A stretch of 15,507 bases of DNA, taken from contig VBJR01000368.1 in the NCBI GenBank assembly GCA_005880175.1, positions 1-15,507 on the forward strand, in the 5' to 3' direction. Both the position numbers and the translations under genes were made by a program. The stretch's first letter is position 1; every line of letters starts with the position of its first letter. Of the stretch, positions 7,359 to 13,826 are shown one piece after another. The DNA comes from Chloroflexota bacterium. GTDB lineage: Bacteria; Chloroflexota; Dormibacteria; Dormibacterales; Dormibacteraceae. A model generated the notes under the pieces. That model searched no databases. It saw nothing but the letters and a program-made list of their open reading frames with translations, and had not been told where the DNA came from.

Positions 7359-7901
7359 ATGGCCAGGGTGATCACGCGCGGCGTGGCCGCGCTGCTGCTC
7401 GCGCTCGCGCTCGCGGGCTGCTCTGGACGGGCGGCCGAGCTGGCTCCGGCGCCGCGGCCGTCCGTCGCGCCGTCGCCGGCGCTCGCGCCCGCCGCCGGCG
7501 GGAGCTGGCCCCAGGCGCTGACGTTCACGGGCGACGTCGACGGGGGCATGACGCGCGTGCTGCCGGACAGCGACGCGGCGCGCAGCGAGTGCTCCGGCCG
7601 CAACTCGCGGTCGGCGGGCGCGTGGGCGTCGGCGCTGTACGGGCCGGTGGGCGCCGACGTGTACGAGGTGCTGGTCACGGTGCGGCCGTACCGCGGGCCC
7701 AGCACGTACCGGGCGCCGGACGTGGTCGTGCAGGTGGCCCGGCCGGACGGCTCGGCGGTCTGGGAGACGTCGGCCGGCGACGCGGCGACGTTCACGGTCG
7801 GGCTCGGCGAGGAGTCGGGCACGCTGTCGGCGACGCTCACCAACCTGTCCAGCACGGCCACCAAGCTGCGCCTGGACGGGCGCTGGTCGTGCCGCACCTG
7901 A
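7359..7901 (+). CDS. Putative lipoprotein, unknown function
   Basis: A 180-residue exported lipoprotein of no family I recognise. The signal is MARVITRG followed by the hydrophobic run VAALLLALALAGC, a textbook lipobox (LAGC, Cys21). A Pro/Ala-rich linker (about 28-48) tethers a beta-rich domain of about 130 residues. That domain begins with ALTFTGDVDGGMTRVLPDSD and has a Cys in the middle (SECSGRN) and one near the C-terminus (RWSCRT), plausibly a disulfide. The fold resembles small secreted beta-sandwich proteins. The ATG at 7359 was preferred over the upstream frame opening at 7305 because only it starts a signal peptide. The gene diverges from the broken phosphatase gene, 62 bp away. Confidence 0.7.
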   Translation: MARVITRGVAALLLALALAGCSGRAAELAPAPRPSVAPSPALAPAAGGSWPQALTFTGDVDGGMTRVLPDSDAARSECSGRNSRSAGAWASALYGPVGADVYEVLVTVRPYRGPSTYRAPDVVVQVARPDGSAVWETSAGDAATFTVGLGEESGTLSATLTNLSSTATKLRLDGRWSCRT

Positions 7902-8020
7902 CGCGCCTTTAGCGATCCTTTGGCGGCCGCTGCGAGGCTGCCGCGCTGTGGAGATGGGCGTTCGTCCCGCCGCGGGTGGGCAACCTCGGAAGCGCGCGTG
8001 CGAGGGTGGGTCCGTTGACC

Positions 8021-8026
8021 CATACT
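8021..8026 (+). promoter_or_regulatory. Candidate -10 box, leaderless VWA gene
   Basis: CATACT ends 7 bases before the GTG at 8034, matching TATAAT at four of six positions including the key A2 and T6. The start codon has no Shine-Dalgarno, so leaderless translation is plausible. Confidence 0.35.
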
Positions 8027-8033
8027 CCCGGCC

Positions 8034-9806
8034 GTGAAAACCGCCCTGCGGCGCGCGTTGCTCATCCCGGTGGCGGCGATCGCGCTGCCCTGGTCGGCGT
8101 GGGTGGGGGCCGTGCCCGCGGCGGCGGCCGACGGCTCCACCACCGTCCTGGTGCTGGACGTGTCCGGGTCGATGGACGAGCCGGCGCGGATCCCGCCCGA
8201 CTTCCCGCAGGCGGCGAAGCTCCAGCAGGAGCAGGACGCGCTGGGCCGCCTGGTCGAGCAGGCGAAGCCCGGGCACAAGGTGCCGCTGTCGGTGATCGCG
8301 GGCGGGCTGATGGGCCTGCCCGACCTGCTCCAGCTCCAGTCGCAGCTGGACACGTACCTGCAGCAGCACAACGTGGACCCGGCGTCGATCAGCAAGCTGG
8401 CGGCGCTCAAGGTGGCCGCGACCCAGCTGCTGACGGCCGTGCAGCTGGAGCGGGACCACGCCGGGGCCGACGACCGGGTCGGGCTGGTCACGTTCAGCGA
8501 CGACTCGGCGGTGGTGGCCCAGCTGACGCCCTCAGTCAGCGGCCTGACGGCGCCGGTCCAGGGCCTCCGGACCGAGGGCTCGACCAACATGGGCGCGGGG
8601 CTGGCGGCGGCGCTGGACCTGCTGCAGGGCCAGGCCAACCCGTCGATCATCATGCTGACCGACGGCTGGAACAACACCGGCATGAGCGACGATGAGGTGC
8701 TGTCCGGCCCGGTCCAGCGCGCGGCGGCGGGGAAGGTGCCGATCTGCACGATCGGCCTGGGCGAGACGCCGGCCGACGTGGACCAGCAGCTGCTGCTGAA
8801 CATCGCCAGCCGGACGGGAGGCGGCTTCCGGTACGTGGACGGGACGTCGCCGCTGGGCGGCGACCTGCTGGCGTGCCACCAGTCGCTGGCGGGCGAGCTG
8901 CTGGCCGAGCAGCGGGGCACGGTGACGCAGGGCCAGGTGGCCCAGAGCCAGGGCTTCACGGTGCCGGCGGGCCGCCATCGCCTGTCCGTCACGCTGAGCT
9001 GGCCGGGCTCGCAGCTCGACCTGCGGGTGACGGACCCGGCGGGCAGGGCGGTGGGCCAGGGCTACCCGGGCGCGTCGATCACCCGGGGCGCGGGCTTCGC
9101 CGTCCTGACGGTGAGCAACCCGGCCGCGGGCCACTGGGGCATGGGCATCGCCGGGGTGCAGACGGCCGCCGGGGGCGACCTGTTTGTGGCCACGGCCGCC
9201 ACCGAGGGCGCCACCGGCGCGCCGCACCGGGACGCGGTGCGGGGCTCGGGCGCGGCGCCGCTGGACGAGACGGTGCAGCGGCTGGTGCTCGTGCGCAACG
9301 TCACCGCGGTGGTGGCGGGCGTGCTGGTCCTGCTGTGGTTCCTGGGCCTGATCACGCGGCCGTTCCGGCGGCGCGGGCGGCGCGCCGCGCCGGCCACGAC
9401 GGTGGTCGTGCCGCCGGGCCCGCCCGGGGCGTACGGGGCGCAGCAGTGGCAGCCGTCTCAGCCGTCGGGCTACCCGCCGGCCGCGGGCTATCCGCCCGCG
9501 CCGGGTGGGCCGCCCCAGCCAACCGTCACGGCTCCGGCGGCGGGGCCGCCCCAGGGCACGTTCGGCCCCAGCTACACGCCGCCGGCGCCGTCGGGCTACG
9601 TGCCCGGCGCCGCGCAGCAGCCGTACTACGCCACGCCGGTGATCGCGCCGGTCGTGCCGGTCCAGCCGGCCAGGTCGTCGGCCCGGTCCGGCGGCTGCCT
9701 GGGGTGCCTGGGCTGGCTGGTGTTCGTGGTGGACGTGCTGGCGCTGGGCCTGTCGGCGGGCGCGCTGTACCTGTGGTCGACGCCGCTGCTGACGTTCCCG
9801 GGCTGA
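8034..9806 (+). CDS. VWA-domain membrane protein with proline-rich linker
   Basis: A 590-residue exported protein. A signal peptide (MKTALRRALLIPVAAIALPW to about AAA|DG) precedes a von Willebrand factor A domain. MIDAS residues are complete: DVSGS (Asp42, Ser44, Ser46), Thr184 in EGSTNMGAGL and Asp210 in IMLTDG, so metal-dependent ligand binding is expected. An unusual stretch of about 70 mostly helical, Gln/Leu-rich residues (50-120) is inserted between the first strand and its usual helix. Residues 305-390 form a pre-peptidase-like beta domain (SWPGSQLDLRVTDPAGRAVG). Then come TM1 (about 419-440), a basic stop (RPFRRRGRR), a Pro/Gly/Tyr-rich stretch (455-545), and a C-terminal GGCLGCLGW leading into TM2 (560-582). 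GTG start; role unknown, probably surface or envelope interaction. Confidence 0.83.
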   Translation: MKTALRRALLIPVAAIALPWSAWVGAVPAAAADGSTTVLVLDVSGSMDEPARIPPDFPQAAKLQQEQDALGRLVEQAKPGHKVPLSVIAGGLMGLPDLLQLQSQLDTYLQQHNVDPASISKLAALKVAATQLLTAVQLERDHAGADDRVGLVTFSDDSAVVAQLTPSVSGLTAPVQGLRTEGSTNMGAGLAAALDLLQGQANPSIIMLTDGWNNTGMSDDEVLSGPVQRAAAGKVPICTIGLGETPADVDQQLLLNIASRTGGGFRYVDGTSPLGGDLLACHQSLAGELLAEQRGTVTQGQVAQSQGFTVPAGRHRLSVTLSWPGSQLDLRVTDPAGRAVGQGYPGASITRGAGFAVLTVSNPAAGHWGMGIAGVQTAAGGDLFVATAATEGATGAPHRDAVRGSGAAPLDETVQRLVLVRNVTAVVAGVLVLLWFLGLITRPFRRRGRRAAPATTVVVPPGPPGAYGAQQWQPSQPSGYPPAAGYPPAPGGPPQPTVTAPAAGPPQGTFGPSYTPPAPSGYVPGAAQQPYYATPVIAPVVPVQPARSSARSGGCLGCLGWLVFVVDVLALGLSAGALYLWSTPLLTFPG

Positions 9807-9813
9807 GGGGCTC

Positions 9814-10596
9814 CTACTCGCCGCGCCAGGTCGGCTGGCGCTTCTCCAGGAACGCCGTCATGCCCTCCTGGGCGTCGCAGGTCATCGCGTTCTCGGCCAT
9901 CGTCCGCGACATCAGGCGGTAGGCCTCGTCCTGGCCGACGTCGATCTGCCGGTAGAAGGCCTGCTTGCCGATCCGCAGGGTGAGCGGGCTGGCGGACGCG
10001 ATCTGGCGGGCCAGCTCCAGCGCGGCCGCGTCGAGCTCGGCCGCCTGCACCACGCGGTTGACCAGGCCCCACTCGGCGGCCGTGTGGGCGTCGATGGGCC
10101 GGCCGGTCAGCAGCATCTCCAGGGCCCGTTTGCGGCCGACGCTGCGGCTGACGGCGACCATCGGCGTCGAGCAGAAGAGGCCGATCCGGACGCCGGGCGT
10201 GGCGAACCGCGCGCCCTCGGCGGCGATGGCCAGGTCGCACGTGGCCACGAGCTGGCAGCCGGCCGCGGTCGCGATGCCGCCGACCGCCGCGATCACGGGC
10301 TGCGGGATGTGCTGGATCGTCTCCATCATCCGGGTGCAGACCTCGAAGATCTCCTGCTCGTCCTCGAGCGTCCGATCGACCAGCTCGCGCAGGTCGTGTC
10401 CGGCGGAGAACGCCGGGCCGTTCGCCCGCAGCACGATCACGCGCGCCTCGGGCCGGGCGCTCTGGCGCTCCAGCTCCTCGGTGAGCTCGCGCATCAGGGG
10501 CATGGAGAGCGCGTTGCGCTGCTCGGGCCGGTTGAGGGTGACGAGGACGGCCGGGAGCGCGTCCTCCACGAGCAGATGCTCCAGCACGACTGCCAT
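9814..10596 (-). CDS. Enoyl-CoA hydratase/isomerase-superfamily protein, ECHDC3-like
   Basis: A 260-residue crotonase-fold protein. It shows VTLNRPEQRNALS (19-31), the first oxyanion segment FSAGHDL (63-69), the second VGGIATAAGCQL (105-116), and the helical end where many members trimerise. The two glutamates that activate water in classical enoyl-CoA hydratase are absent: Gln115 replaces Glu144 (rat numbering) and Gly135 replaces Glu164 in ATPGVRIGL. The sequence around SAGHDLREL and IGLFCSTP is typical of the ECHDC3-like group, whose reaction is not firmly known, so hydratase activity should not be assumed. CoA-thioester binding is still likely. The ATG at 10596 has TATAAC seven bases upstream and no ribosome site. 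It diverges from the thioesterase gene. Confidence 0.85.
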   Translation of the reverse strand: MAVVLEHLLVEDALPAVLVTLNRPEQRNALSMPLMRELTEELERQSARPEARVIVLRANGPAFSAGHDLRELVDRTLEDEQEIFEVCTRMMETIQHIPQPVIAAVGGIATAAGCQLVATCDLAIAAEGARFATPGVRIGLFCSTPMVAVSRSVGRKRALEMLLTGRPIDAHTAAEWGLVNRVVQAAELDAAALELARQIASASPLTLRIGKQAFYRQIDVGQDEAYRLMSRTMAENAMTCDAQEGMTAFLEKRQPTWRGE

Positions 10597-10613
10597 GGCT
10601 ACCGTTATACCCC
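10597..10613. promoter_or_regulatory. 17-bp divergent promoter, overlapping -10 boxes, both leaderless
   Basis: Only 17 bp separate the ATG of the crotonase-fold gene (minus) and the GTG of the thioesterase gene (plus). On the minus strand TATAAC (10609-10604) ends 7 bases before the ATG. On the plus strand TACCGT (10600-10605) ends 8 bases before the GTG. The two boxes overlap by two bases. No Shine-Dalgarno fits in either direction, so both mRNAs would begin at their start codons. Confidence 0.5.
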
Positions 10614-11033
10614 GTGGGTGTCACGTACGACGGCCGATGCTTCGGCTGCGGGGATCAGAACGAGGACGGGCTCAAGATGCGGTTCGTCCCGACGGAGGAG
10701 GGCTCCGTCTGCGAGTACGAGGTTCCGGCGCGGTTCCAGAGCTGGCGGGGGATGGTGCACGGGGGCATGGTGGCGCTGATGCTGGACGAGGCCGTGGGCT
10801 GGGCCGGCTGGCACGCCGGCCGCCCGGGTCTGACGGGCAAGCTGGAGGTGCGCTACCGGCAGCCGCTGGGGATCGGGGAGCGGGTGCGCGTGGTGGGGCG
10901 GGTGGACCGGATCCGGCGGACGCTGGTGTACGCGGAGGCGACGATCGACCGGCTGTCCGACGGCACGCGGATCGCGGAGGCGACGGCCACGCTGATGGCG
11001 GTGCCCACGGAGCTGACGGCGCCGCGCGGCTGA
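10614..11033 (+). CDS. Hotdog-fold acyl-CoA thioesterase (PaaI-like, 4HBT)
   Basis: A 139-residue hotdog protein. The signature MVHGGMVALMLDEAVGWA gives the HGG turn (His49-Gly50-Gly51) and the acidic Asp58/Glu59 on the central helix, the usual catalytic region of PaaI-type thioesterases. It continues through the strand pattern KLEVRYRQPLGIGERVRVVGRV and EATATLMAV. It starts with a Cys-rich segment (CFGCGDQNEDGLKM), which many small thioesterases of this group also have. It probably cleaves an acyl-CoA thioester, and its partner across the divergent promoter is a CoA-binding crotonase-fold protein, which suggests a shared acyl-CoA role. GTG start with a -10-like box 8 bases upstream. Confidence 0.82.
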   Translation: MGVTYDGRCFGCGDQNEDGLKMRFVPTEEGSVCEYEVPARFQSWRGMVHGGMVALMLDEAVGWAGWHAGRPGLTGKLEVRYRQPLGIGERVRVVGRVDRIRRTLVYAEATIDRLSDGTRIAEATATLMAVPTELTAPRG

Positions 11034-11071
11034 GTCACCTCCGGCGCTCGGCGGCGTTGCGTCTCCTTGCG

Positions 11072-11812
11072 ATGAGACCGAGCAGTCTGCGACTCGCGTT
11101 CGTGGTGCTGGCCGTGACCGCGTGCGGGGTCGTGCCGGTGGCGGCCGACCCCCCGGTCGTGGTGCCGCCGGCGCGGCCGCCGCGCCGCCGGCGCGCTTCA
11201 GCCCCCGCGATGGCGTTCGACGGCGCCCGGGGCGAGGTGGTGCTGTTCGGCGGGCAGACCGTGAACGCCTTCTTCGCCGACACGTGGGCCTGGAACGGGC
11301 GGGTCTGGCGCCAGCTCCGCCCGCGGCACGCTCCGAGCCCGCGCTCCAGCGCCGAGATGGCGTACACCGGGTCCACGCCGAAGACGCGGCCCGCGCCCAG
11401 CCAGGCCTGGCTCTCGGTCGATCCGGTGCGCGGCGTCCTGGTCGCGATGGCCGACGACGTCGCGGCCACGCCCGTCCAGCAGTGGGAGTTCGACGGCCGG
11501 TCCTGGTCCTCGGCGTTCGTCATCACGCCGCCGAGGCGCGACCCGGTCCAGACGGTCACGGACGAGCGCGACCGGACGATCGTGCTGTTCGGCGGCCTCG
11601 GCAAGAACGACACGTGGACGTGGGACGGCATCACGTGGATCGAGCAGGCGCCGCTCCAGTCGCCGCCGGTACGGTCGACGACGGGGCTGATGCCCGGGAT
11701 GGCGTACGACGCCGCGCGGGGCCGGGTGGTGCTGTTCGGGGGCGCGGGCGACGAGCCGGTGCTGAACGACACGTGGCTGTGGGACGGGGTGGGGTGGACC
11801 CGGGCGGCGTAG
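11072..11812 (+). CDS. Kelch-repeat (beta-propeller) lipoprotein
   Basis: A 246-residue exported protein. The signal MRPSSLRLAFVVLAVTAC gives a lipobox VTAC with Cys18, then a Pro/Arg-rich linker. The remaining protein is a set of Kelch-type blades. The best are AMAFDGARGEVVLFGGQ with DTWAWNGRVWRQ, RDRTIVLFGGLGKNDTWTWDG, and MAYDAARGRVVLFGGAG with LNDTWLWDGVGWTR; a degenerate blade lies around 100-150. The pattern 'R..vvLFGG......DTW.WdG..W' is the Kelch/galactose-oxidase motif. Only about four blades are present, fewer than the six or seven of a closed propeller, so it may be a partial ring or oligomerise. The ATG at 11072 has no Shine-Dalgarno. A larger open frame extends upstream but overlaps the thioesterase gene and is not coding. 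Confidence 0.75.
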   Translation: MRPSSLRLAFVVLAVTACGVVPVAADPPVVVPPARPPRRRRASAPAMAFDGARGEVVLFGGQTVNAFFADTWAWNGRVWRQLRPRHAPSPRSSAEMAYTGSTPKTRPAPSQAWLSVDPVRGVLVAMADDVAATPVQQWEFDGRSWSSAFVITPPRRDPVQTVTDERDRTIVLFGGLGKNDTWTWDGITWIEQAPLQSPPVRSTTGLMPGMAYDAARGRVVLFGGAGDEPVLNDTWLWDGVGWTRAA

Positions 11813-11826
11813 GGCGCTCGCGGGGG

Positions 11827-12213
11827 CTACGTGCCGACGTCGGCGGTCGGGCGGAAGCGCATGGCGGACCAGGTGTCGTCCACGGAGACGAGGGTGACGC
11901 CGGTCAGGCCGACGGCGCCCAGGGCCTCCCAGAGGAGGTCGCGGTTGAGGTCGGTCCCGGCCTTCCGGCCGCCCTTGGGGTAGCAGACCCAGAGAATGCC
12001 GCCGTCCCGGACCGAGCGCAGGGCGGCGGTCTCGCGGTCGAGAGCGGCGCGGTCCTGGACGAAGACCTGGAGGACGTCGAGCCCGGGCTGGAGGTCGACG
12101 ATCTCGGCGCCGTCGGGAAGGGGCAGGAGGCGCTCCGCGTACCCGGGAGGAGGGTTTACGAGACCAAGACGCTGGCCAGGCTTGACGAGCAGCTTGCGCG
12201 CGAGAGGGGTCAT
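11827..12213 (-). CDS. DUF3052-like protein
   Basis: A 128-residue soluble protein. It starts MTPLARKLLVKPGQRLGLVNPPPGY, passes LPDGAEIVDLQPGLDVLQVFV, GGILWVCYPKGGRKAGTDLNRD (the 'lWv.yPKg....tDl.rd' segment) and ends in VSVDDTWSAMRFRP. This order is what I know as DUF3052 family protein, resembling a degenerate Rossmann-like fold that has lost clear cofactor motifs. The function is unknown. It converges with the Kelch gene (15 bp gap) and lies just left of tRNA-Pro, so it is the last chromosomal gene before the integrated element. No clear ribosome site precedes the ATG. Confidence 0.72.
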   Translation of the reverse strand: MTPLARKLLVKPGQRLGLVNPPPGYAERLLPLPDGAEIVDLQPGLDVLQVFVQDRAALDRETAALRSVRDGGILWVCYPKGGRKAGTDLNRDLLWEALGAVGLTGVTLVSVDDTWSAMRFRPTADVGT

Positions 12214-12250
12214 GCCCGCATGGTGGCAGGCGCGAAGCCCGGCGTGCCGC

Positions 12251-12256
12251 TAGAAT
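12251..12256 (+). promoter_or_regulatory. Candidate -10 box of tRNA-Pro
   Basis: TAGAAT (five of six consensus bases) lies 17 bases before the mature tRNA 5' end, a normal distance for a tRNA transcript. No good -35 was recognised. Confidence 0.4.
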
Positions 12257-12273
12257 GCGGATCTCAGGTTGTG

Positions 12274-12350
12274 CGGGGGCTGGCGCAGTCCGGCAGCGCG
12301 CACGGTTCGGGACCGTGAGGCCCCGGGTTCGAATCCCGGGCCCCCGACCA
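12274..12350 (+). tRNA. tRNA-Pro (anticodon CGG)
   Basis: All arms pair. The acceptor CGGGGGC pairs with GCCCCCG (12340-12346), discriminator A, CCA encoded (12348-12350). The D stem is GCGC/GCGC, the anticodon stem CACGG/CCGTG around the loop TTCGGGA with anticodon CGG at 12308-12310, and the T stem CCGGG/CCCGG around TTCGAAT. The C1:G72 pair is typical of bacterial tRNA-Pro. It is 77 nt long. Its 3' end faces the integrase gene 75 bp away, so it is the likely integration target and appears intact after integration. Confidence 0.95.
12323..12350 (+). other. Probable attL core inside tRNA-Pro 3' end
   Basis: Tyrosine integrases of this type usually recombine in the T-arm/acceptor of a tRNA and restore it on insertion. 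The T stem-loop through CCA is the only candidate core between chromosomal gene and integrase. The exact repeat length cannot be known without attR. Confidence 0.5.
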
Positions 12351-12361
12351 CTCTCTTCAAC

Positions 12362-12397
12362 TCGATCCTGATACCGACGCTGTCGATCATCTGATAC
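12362..12397 (+). repeat. Direct repeat pair, candidate arm-type integrase or Xis sites
   Basis: TCGATCCTGATAC (12362-12374) is repeated as TCGATCATCTGATAC (12383-12397), identical apart from two extra bases, with starts 21 bp apart (two helical turns). They lie between the tRNA and the integrase stop, where arm-binding sites normally sit. Confidence 0.45.
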
Positions 12398-12403
12398 TCC
12401 TTC

Positions 12404-12415
12404 AGCCCTAGGGCT
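12404..12415. repeat. 12-bp perfect palindrome AGCCCTAGGGCT
   Basis: A perfect palindrome ten bases beyond the integrase stop codon. It could be a protein site or the base of a short hairpin ending the integrase transcript, but it has no loop and no T-run, so terminator function is doubtful. Confidence 0.4.
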
Positions 12416-12425
12416 CACAACGGGA

Positions 12426-13643
12426 TCACGCGGCCCGGCGCTTCTCCACCAGGCGGTCGAACTCGCTCGCGATCTCCTTGCCGCGCTGGGGCAGGAGATG
12501 GCTGTAGGTGTCGAGGGTGAAGCCCACCGACTCGTGACCGAGGCGCTTGCTGACCTCGTCGGGCCACTCCCCCAGCTCGCGCAGCCCGATGACGGCGGAC
12601 GAGTGGCGCAGGTCGTGGAAGCGGATGCGCTTGACCCCCGCCCCGGCGACGTGCTTCAGGAACCTGCGGTCCACGTGCCGCGGGTCGTGCGCGACGCCGT
12701 TCTCGTGGCAGAAGACCAGCCCCGAGTCCTGGTACAGCTCCGCCCACTCCCGCCGGTGCCGGTCCTGGAACCAGCCCCAGACGGTGAGCGCCGCGGCGCT
12801 CTCGCCGCTCAGGTCGATGGTCCGGCGGCTGGAGCGCGTCTTGGGCGGCCCGTACCTGGCCACGCCCTGGCGGCGCACGCTGAGCGACTGGCGGATCGTC
12901 AGCGTGCGCGCCTCCCAGTCGATATCGGACCAGCGGAGGCCGAGCAGCTCTCCACGCCGCATCCCGGTCTGCACCGCCAACTGGTAGAGGGCGACGTCGT
13001 GGAGATCGCCCCGACCGACGTTCCAGGCGAGGAACCTGGTGAACTCCACCGACGTCCAGAACTGGATGTCGGGCTTGTCCTTGGGCGGCCTGATCGCGCC
13101 GCGCGCCGGGTTGTCCGCGAGCAGCCGCCGCTTGACGGCGTCCTTGAGCGCCCGCGAGAGGCACAGGTGGACGTTCCAGACGCTCTTCGGCGAGAGGCCG
13201 CCCCCGGTCCGCTGGTTACCGGACCGCCTCAGCTCCGCGTAGCAGTCGAGGATGTGCTGCACGCTGAGCTGCTGGAGACGGATCGGCCCCAGGCGGGAGA
13301 GGTGGTTGCGCACGTAGCCGTCCCACTCCTCGCGGGTGTTCGGCCGCAGGTCCTCCAGCTCCAGGCCCTTCCGCCAGCTCTCCAGGTAGAGGGCGACGGT
13401 GAGCCGCGACGGCTCGACGAACTTGCCCTCGGCCTTGTCGTCCTGGAGCTTGGCCTTCTCGGCCTCGGCCTCCCCCTTGGTCGCGAACCCGGCCCGCATG
13501 ACCTGGCGGCGGGGGGCACCGGGCGGTTCGAGATCGACGACGAACGCCCAGGTGGTGCGCTCGCCGCCGCAGTTGGCGCACTTTCGGCCGGTGACTCGCC
13601 GCTTGCAGGCGGTGCACCGGCGGAAAACGCTGCCGCGCCTCAC
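12426..13643 (-). CDS. Tyrosine recombinase / integrase with N-terminal zinc ribbon
   Basis: A 405-residue site-specific integrase. An N-terminal CxxC-x8-CxxC zinc ribbon (Cys10, 13, 22, 25) is followed by an AP2-like arm-binding segment (about 30-75, ending KAEGKFVEPS) and a core-binding helical domain (about 80-185, PNTREEWDGYVRNHL). The catalytic domain has all expected residues: Arg229 (TGMRRGELLGL), Lys268 (PPKTR), His343/Arg346 (HDLRHSSA), His370 (RLGHES) and the nucleophile Tyr380 (TLDTYSHLLP). It should insert and excise the element at tRNA-Pro, and its stop lies 75 bp from that tRNA. The GTG start has no Shine-Dalgarno but overlaps by 4 bp (GTGA) the end of a short upstream ORF, pointing to coupled translation. 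Confidence 0.93.
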   Translation of the reverse strand: MRRGSVFRRCTACKRRVTGRKCANCGGERTTWAFVVDLEPPGAPRRQVMRAGFATKGEAEAEKAKLQDDKAEGKFVEPSRLTVALYLESWRKGLELEDLRPNTREEWDGYVRNHLSRLGPIRLQQLSVQHILDCYAELRRSGNQRTGGGLSPKSVWNVHLCLSRALKDAVKRRLLADNPARGAIRPPKDKPDIQFWTSVEFTRFLAWNVGRGDLHDVALYQLAVQTGMRRGELLGLRWSDIDWEARTLTIRQSLSVRRQGVARYGPPKTRSSRRTIDLSGESAAALTVWGWFQDRHRREWAELYQDSGLVFCHENGVAHDPRHVDRRFLKHVAGAGVKRIRFHDLRHSSAVIGLRELGEWPDEVSKRLGHESVGFTLDTYSHLLPQRGKEIASEFDRLVEKRRAA

Positions 13644-13702
13644 CGCGCGAAGAGCGCGAAGAGCGCTCCTGTCCGGTCGAACTCGGGACGATTCGGCATC
13701 AT
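13640..13702 (-). CDS. 20-codon leader ORF coupled to the integrase
   Basis: ATGATG begins a 20-residue frame (MMPNRPEFDRTGALFALFAR) whose TGA is shared with the integrase start in GTGA. AGGAG (13714-13710) lies 7 bases before the first ATG, the best ribosome site in the element's minus strand, whereas the integrase GTG has none. Ribosomes would therefore load here and re-initiate on the integrase. The last codons come from the 9-bp tandem repeat GCGCTCTTC that encodes ALF ALF. The peptide itself resembles nothing I know; its role is probably regulatory. A chance ORF cannot be excluded. Confidence 0.55.
   Translation of the reverse strand: MMPNRPEFDRTGALFALFAR
13645..13668 (-). repeat. 9-bp tandem repeat and hairpin at the integrase start
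   Basis: On the plus strand GCGCGAAGA occurs twice in tandem (13645-13653, 13654-13662) and a partial third unit follows. In the same place GAGCGC (13652-13657) and GCGCTC (13663-13668) can pair around a 5-base loop. The hairpin would lie just before the integrase GTG in the mRNA and could modulate coupling or mask AGGAG at 13671-13667 (minus). Confidence 0.5.
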
Positions 13703-13722
13703 GTCCTTGCTCCTCGTGAGCT

Positions 13723-13760
13723 GCCCGGCGGCAGGTCGGCCAAGATCACGGCCGCCGGGC
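13723..13760 (-). repeat. 10-bp perfect stem, 18-nt loop, in the integrase leader
   Basis: GCCCGGCGGC (13723-13732) and GCCGCCGGGC (13751-13760) are exact reverse complements around 18 bases. In the integrase mRNA this stable stem sits just upstream of the leader-ORF ribosome site (AGGAG at 13714-13710). No T-run follows, so it is not a standard terminator; regulation of leader translation or mRNA stability is possible. Confidence 0.55.
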
Positions 13761-13767
13761 TCCCTTC

Positions 13768-13815
13768 GTGTCCTGTATAGGATACTCCACTATTGGTGGT
13801 GAATAACCCACCAAT
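13768..13815 (-). promoter_or_regulatory. Candidate integrase-operon promoter with two operator-like repeats
   Basis: GTGTCCTGTATAGGATAC (13768-13785) is an 18-bp near-palindrome (7 of 9 pairs). It covers the minus-strand TATCCT (13784-13779), a TANNNT -10 candidate. ATTGGTGG (13792-13799) and CCACCAAT (13808-13815) form a perfect 8-bp inverted repeat around 8 AT-rich bases, where a -35 (TTATTC, weak) would fall. Two symmetrical sites over one promoter look like repressor or Xis binding sites. Confidence 0.45.
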
Positions 13816-13826
13816 CTCGCTGTCCC

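Noticed and set aside
7906..7925. Near-repeat CCTTTAGCG / CCTTTGGCG 11 bp apart after the lipoprotein gene
   Set aside because: It is short, 100 bp from the next start and not matched by other signals; easily chance.
6779..8992. Long minus-strand open frame (737 codons) ending in histidine phosphatase sequence
   Set aside because: Only its last 120 codons or so are real (the second part of the broken phosphatase). The rest is antisense to the lipoprotein and VWA genes.
9965..11071. Upstream extension of the Kelch gene frame
   Set aside because: It runs antisense to the crotonase-fold gene and out of frame through the thioesterase gene; the lipoprotein signal begins at 11072.
13792..13815. 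Inverted repeat read as a terminator of the HTH gene
   Set aside because: No T-run follows the stem on the minus strand, and the loop is AT-rich. An operator-like site fits better.
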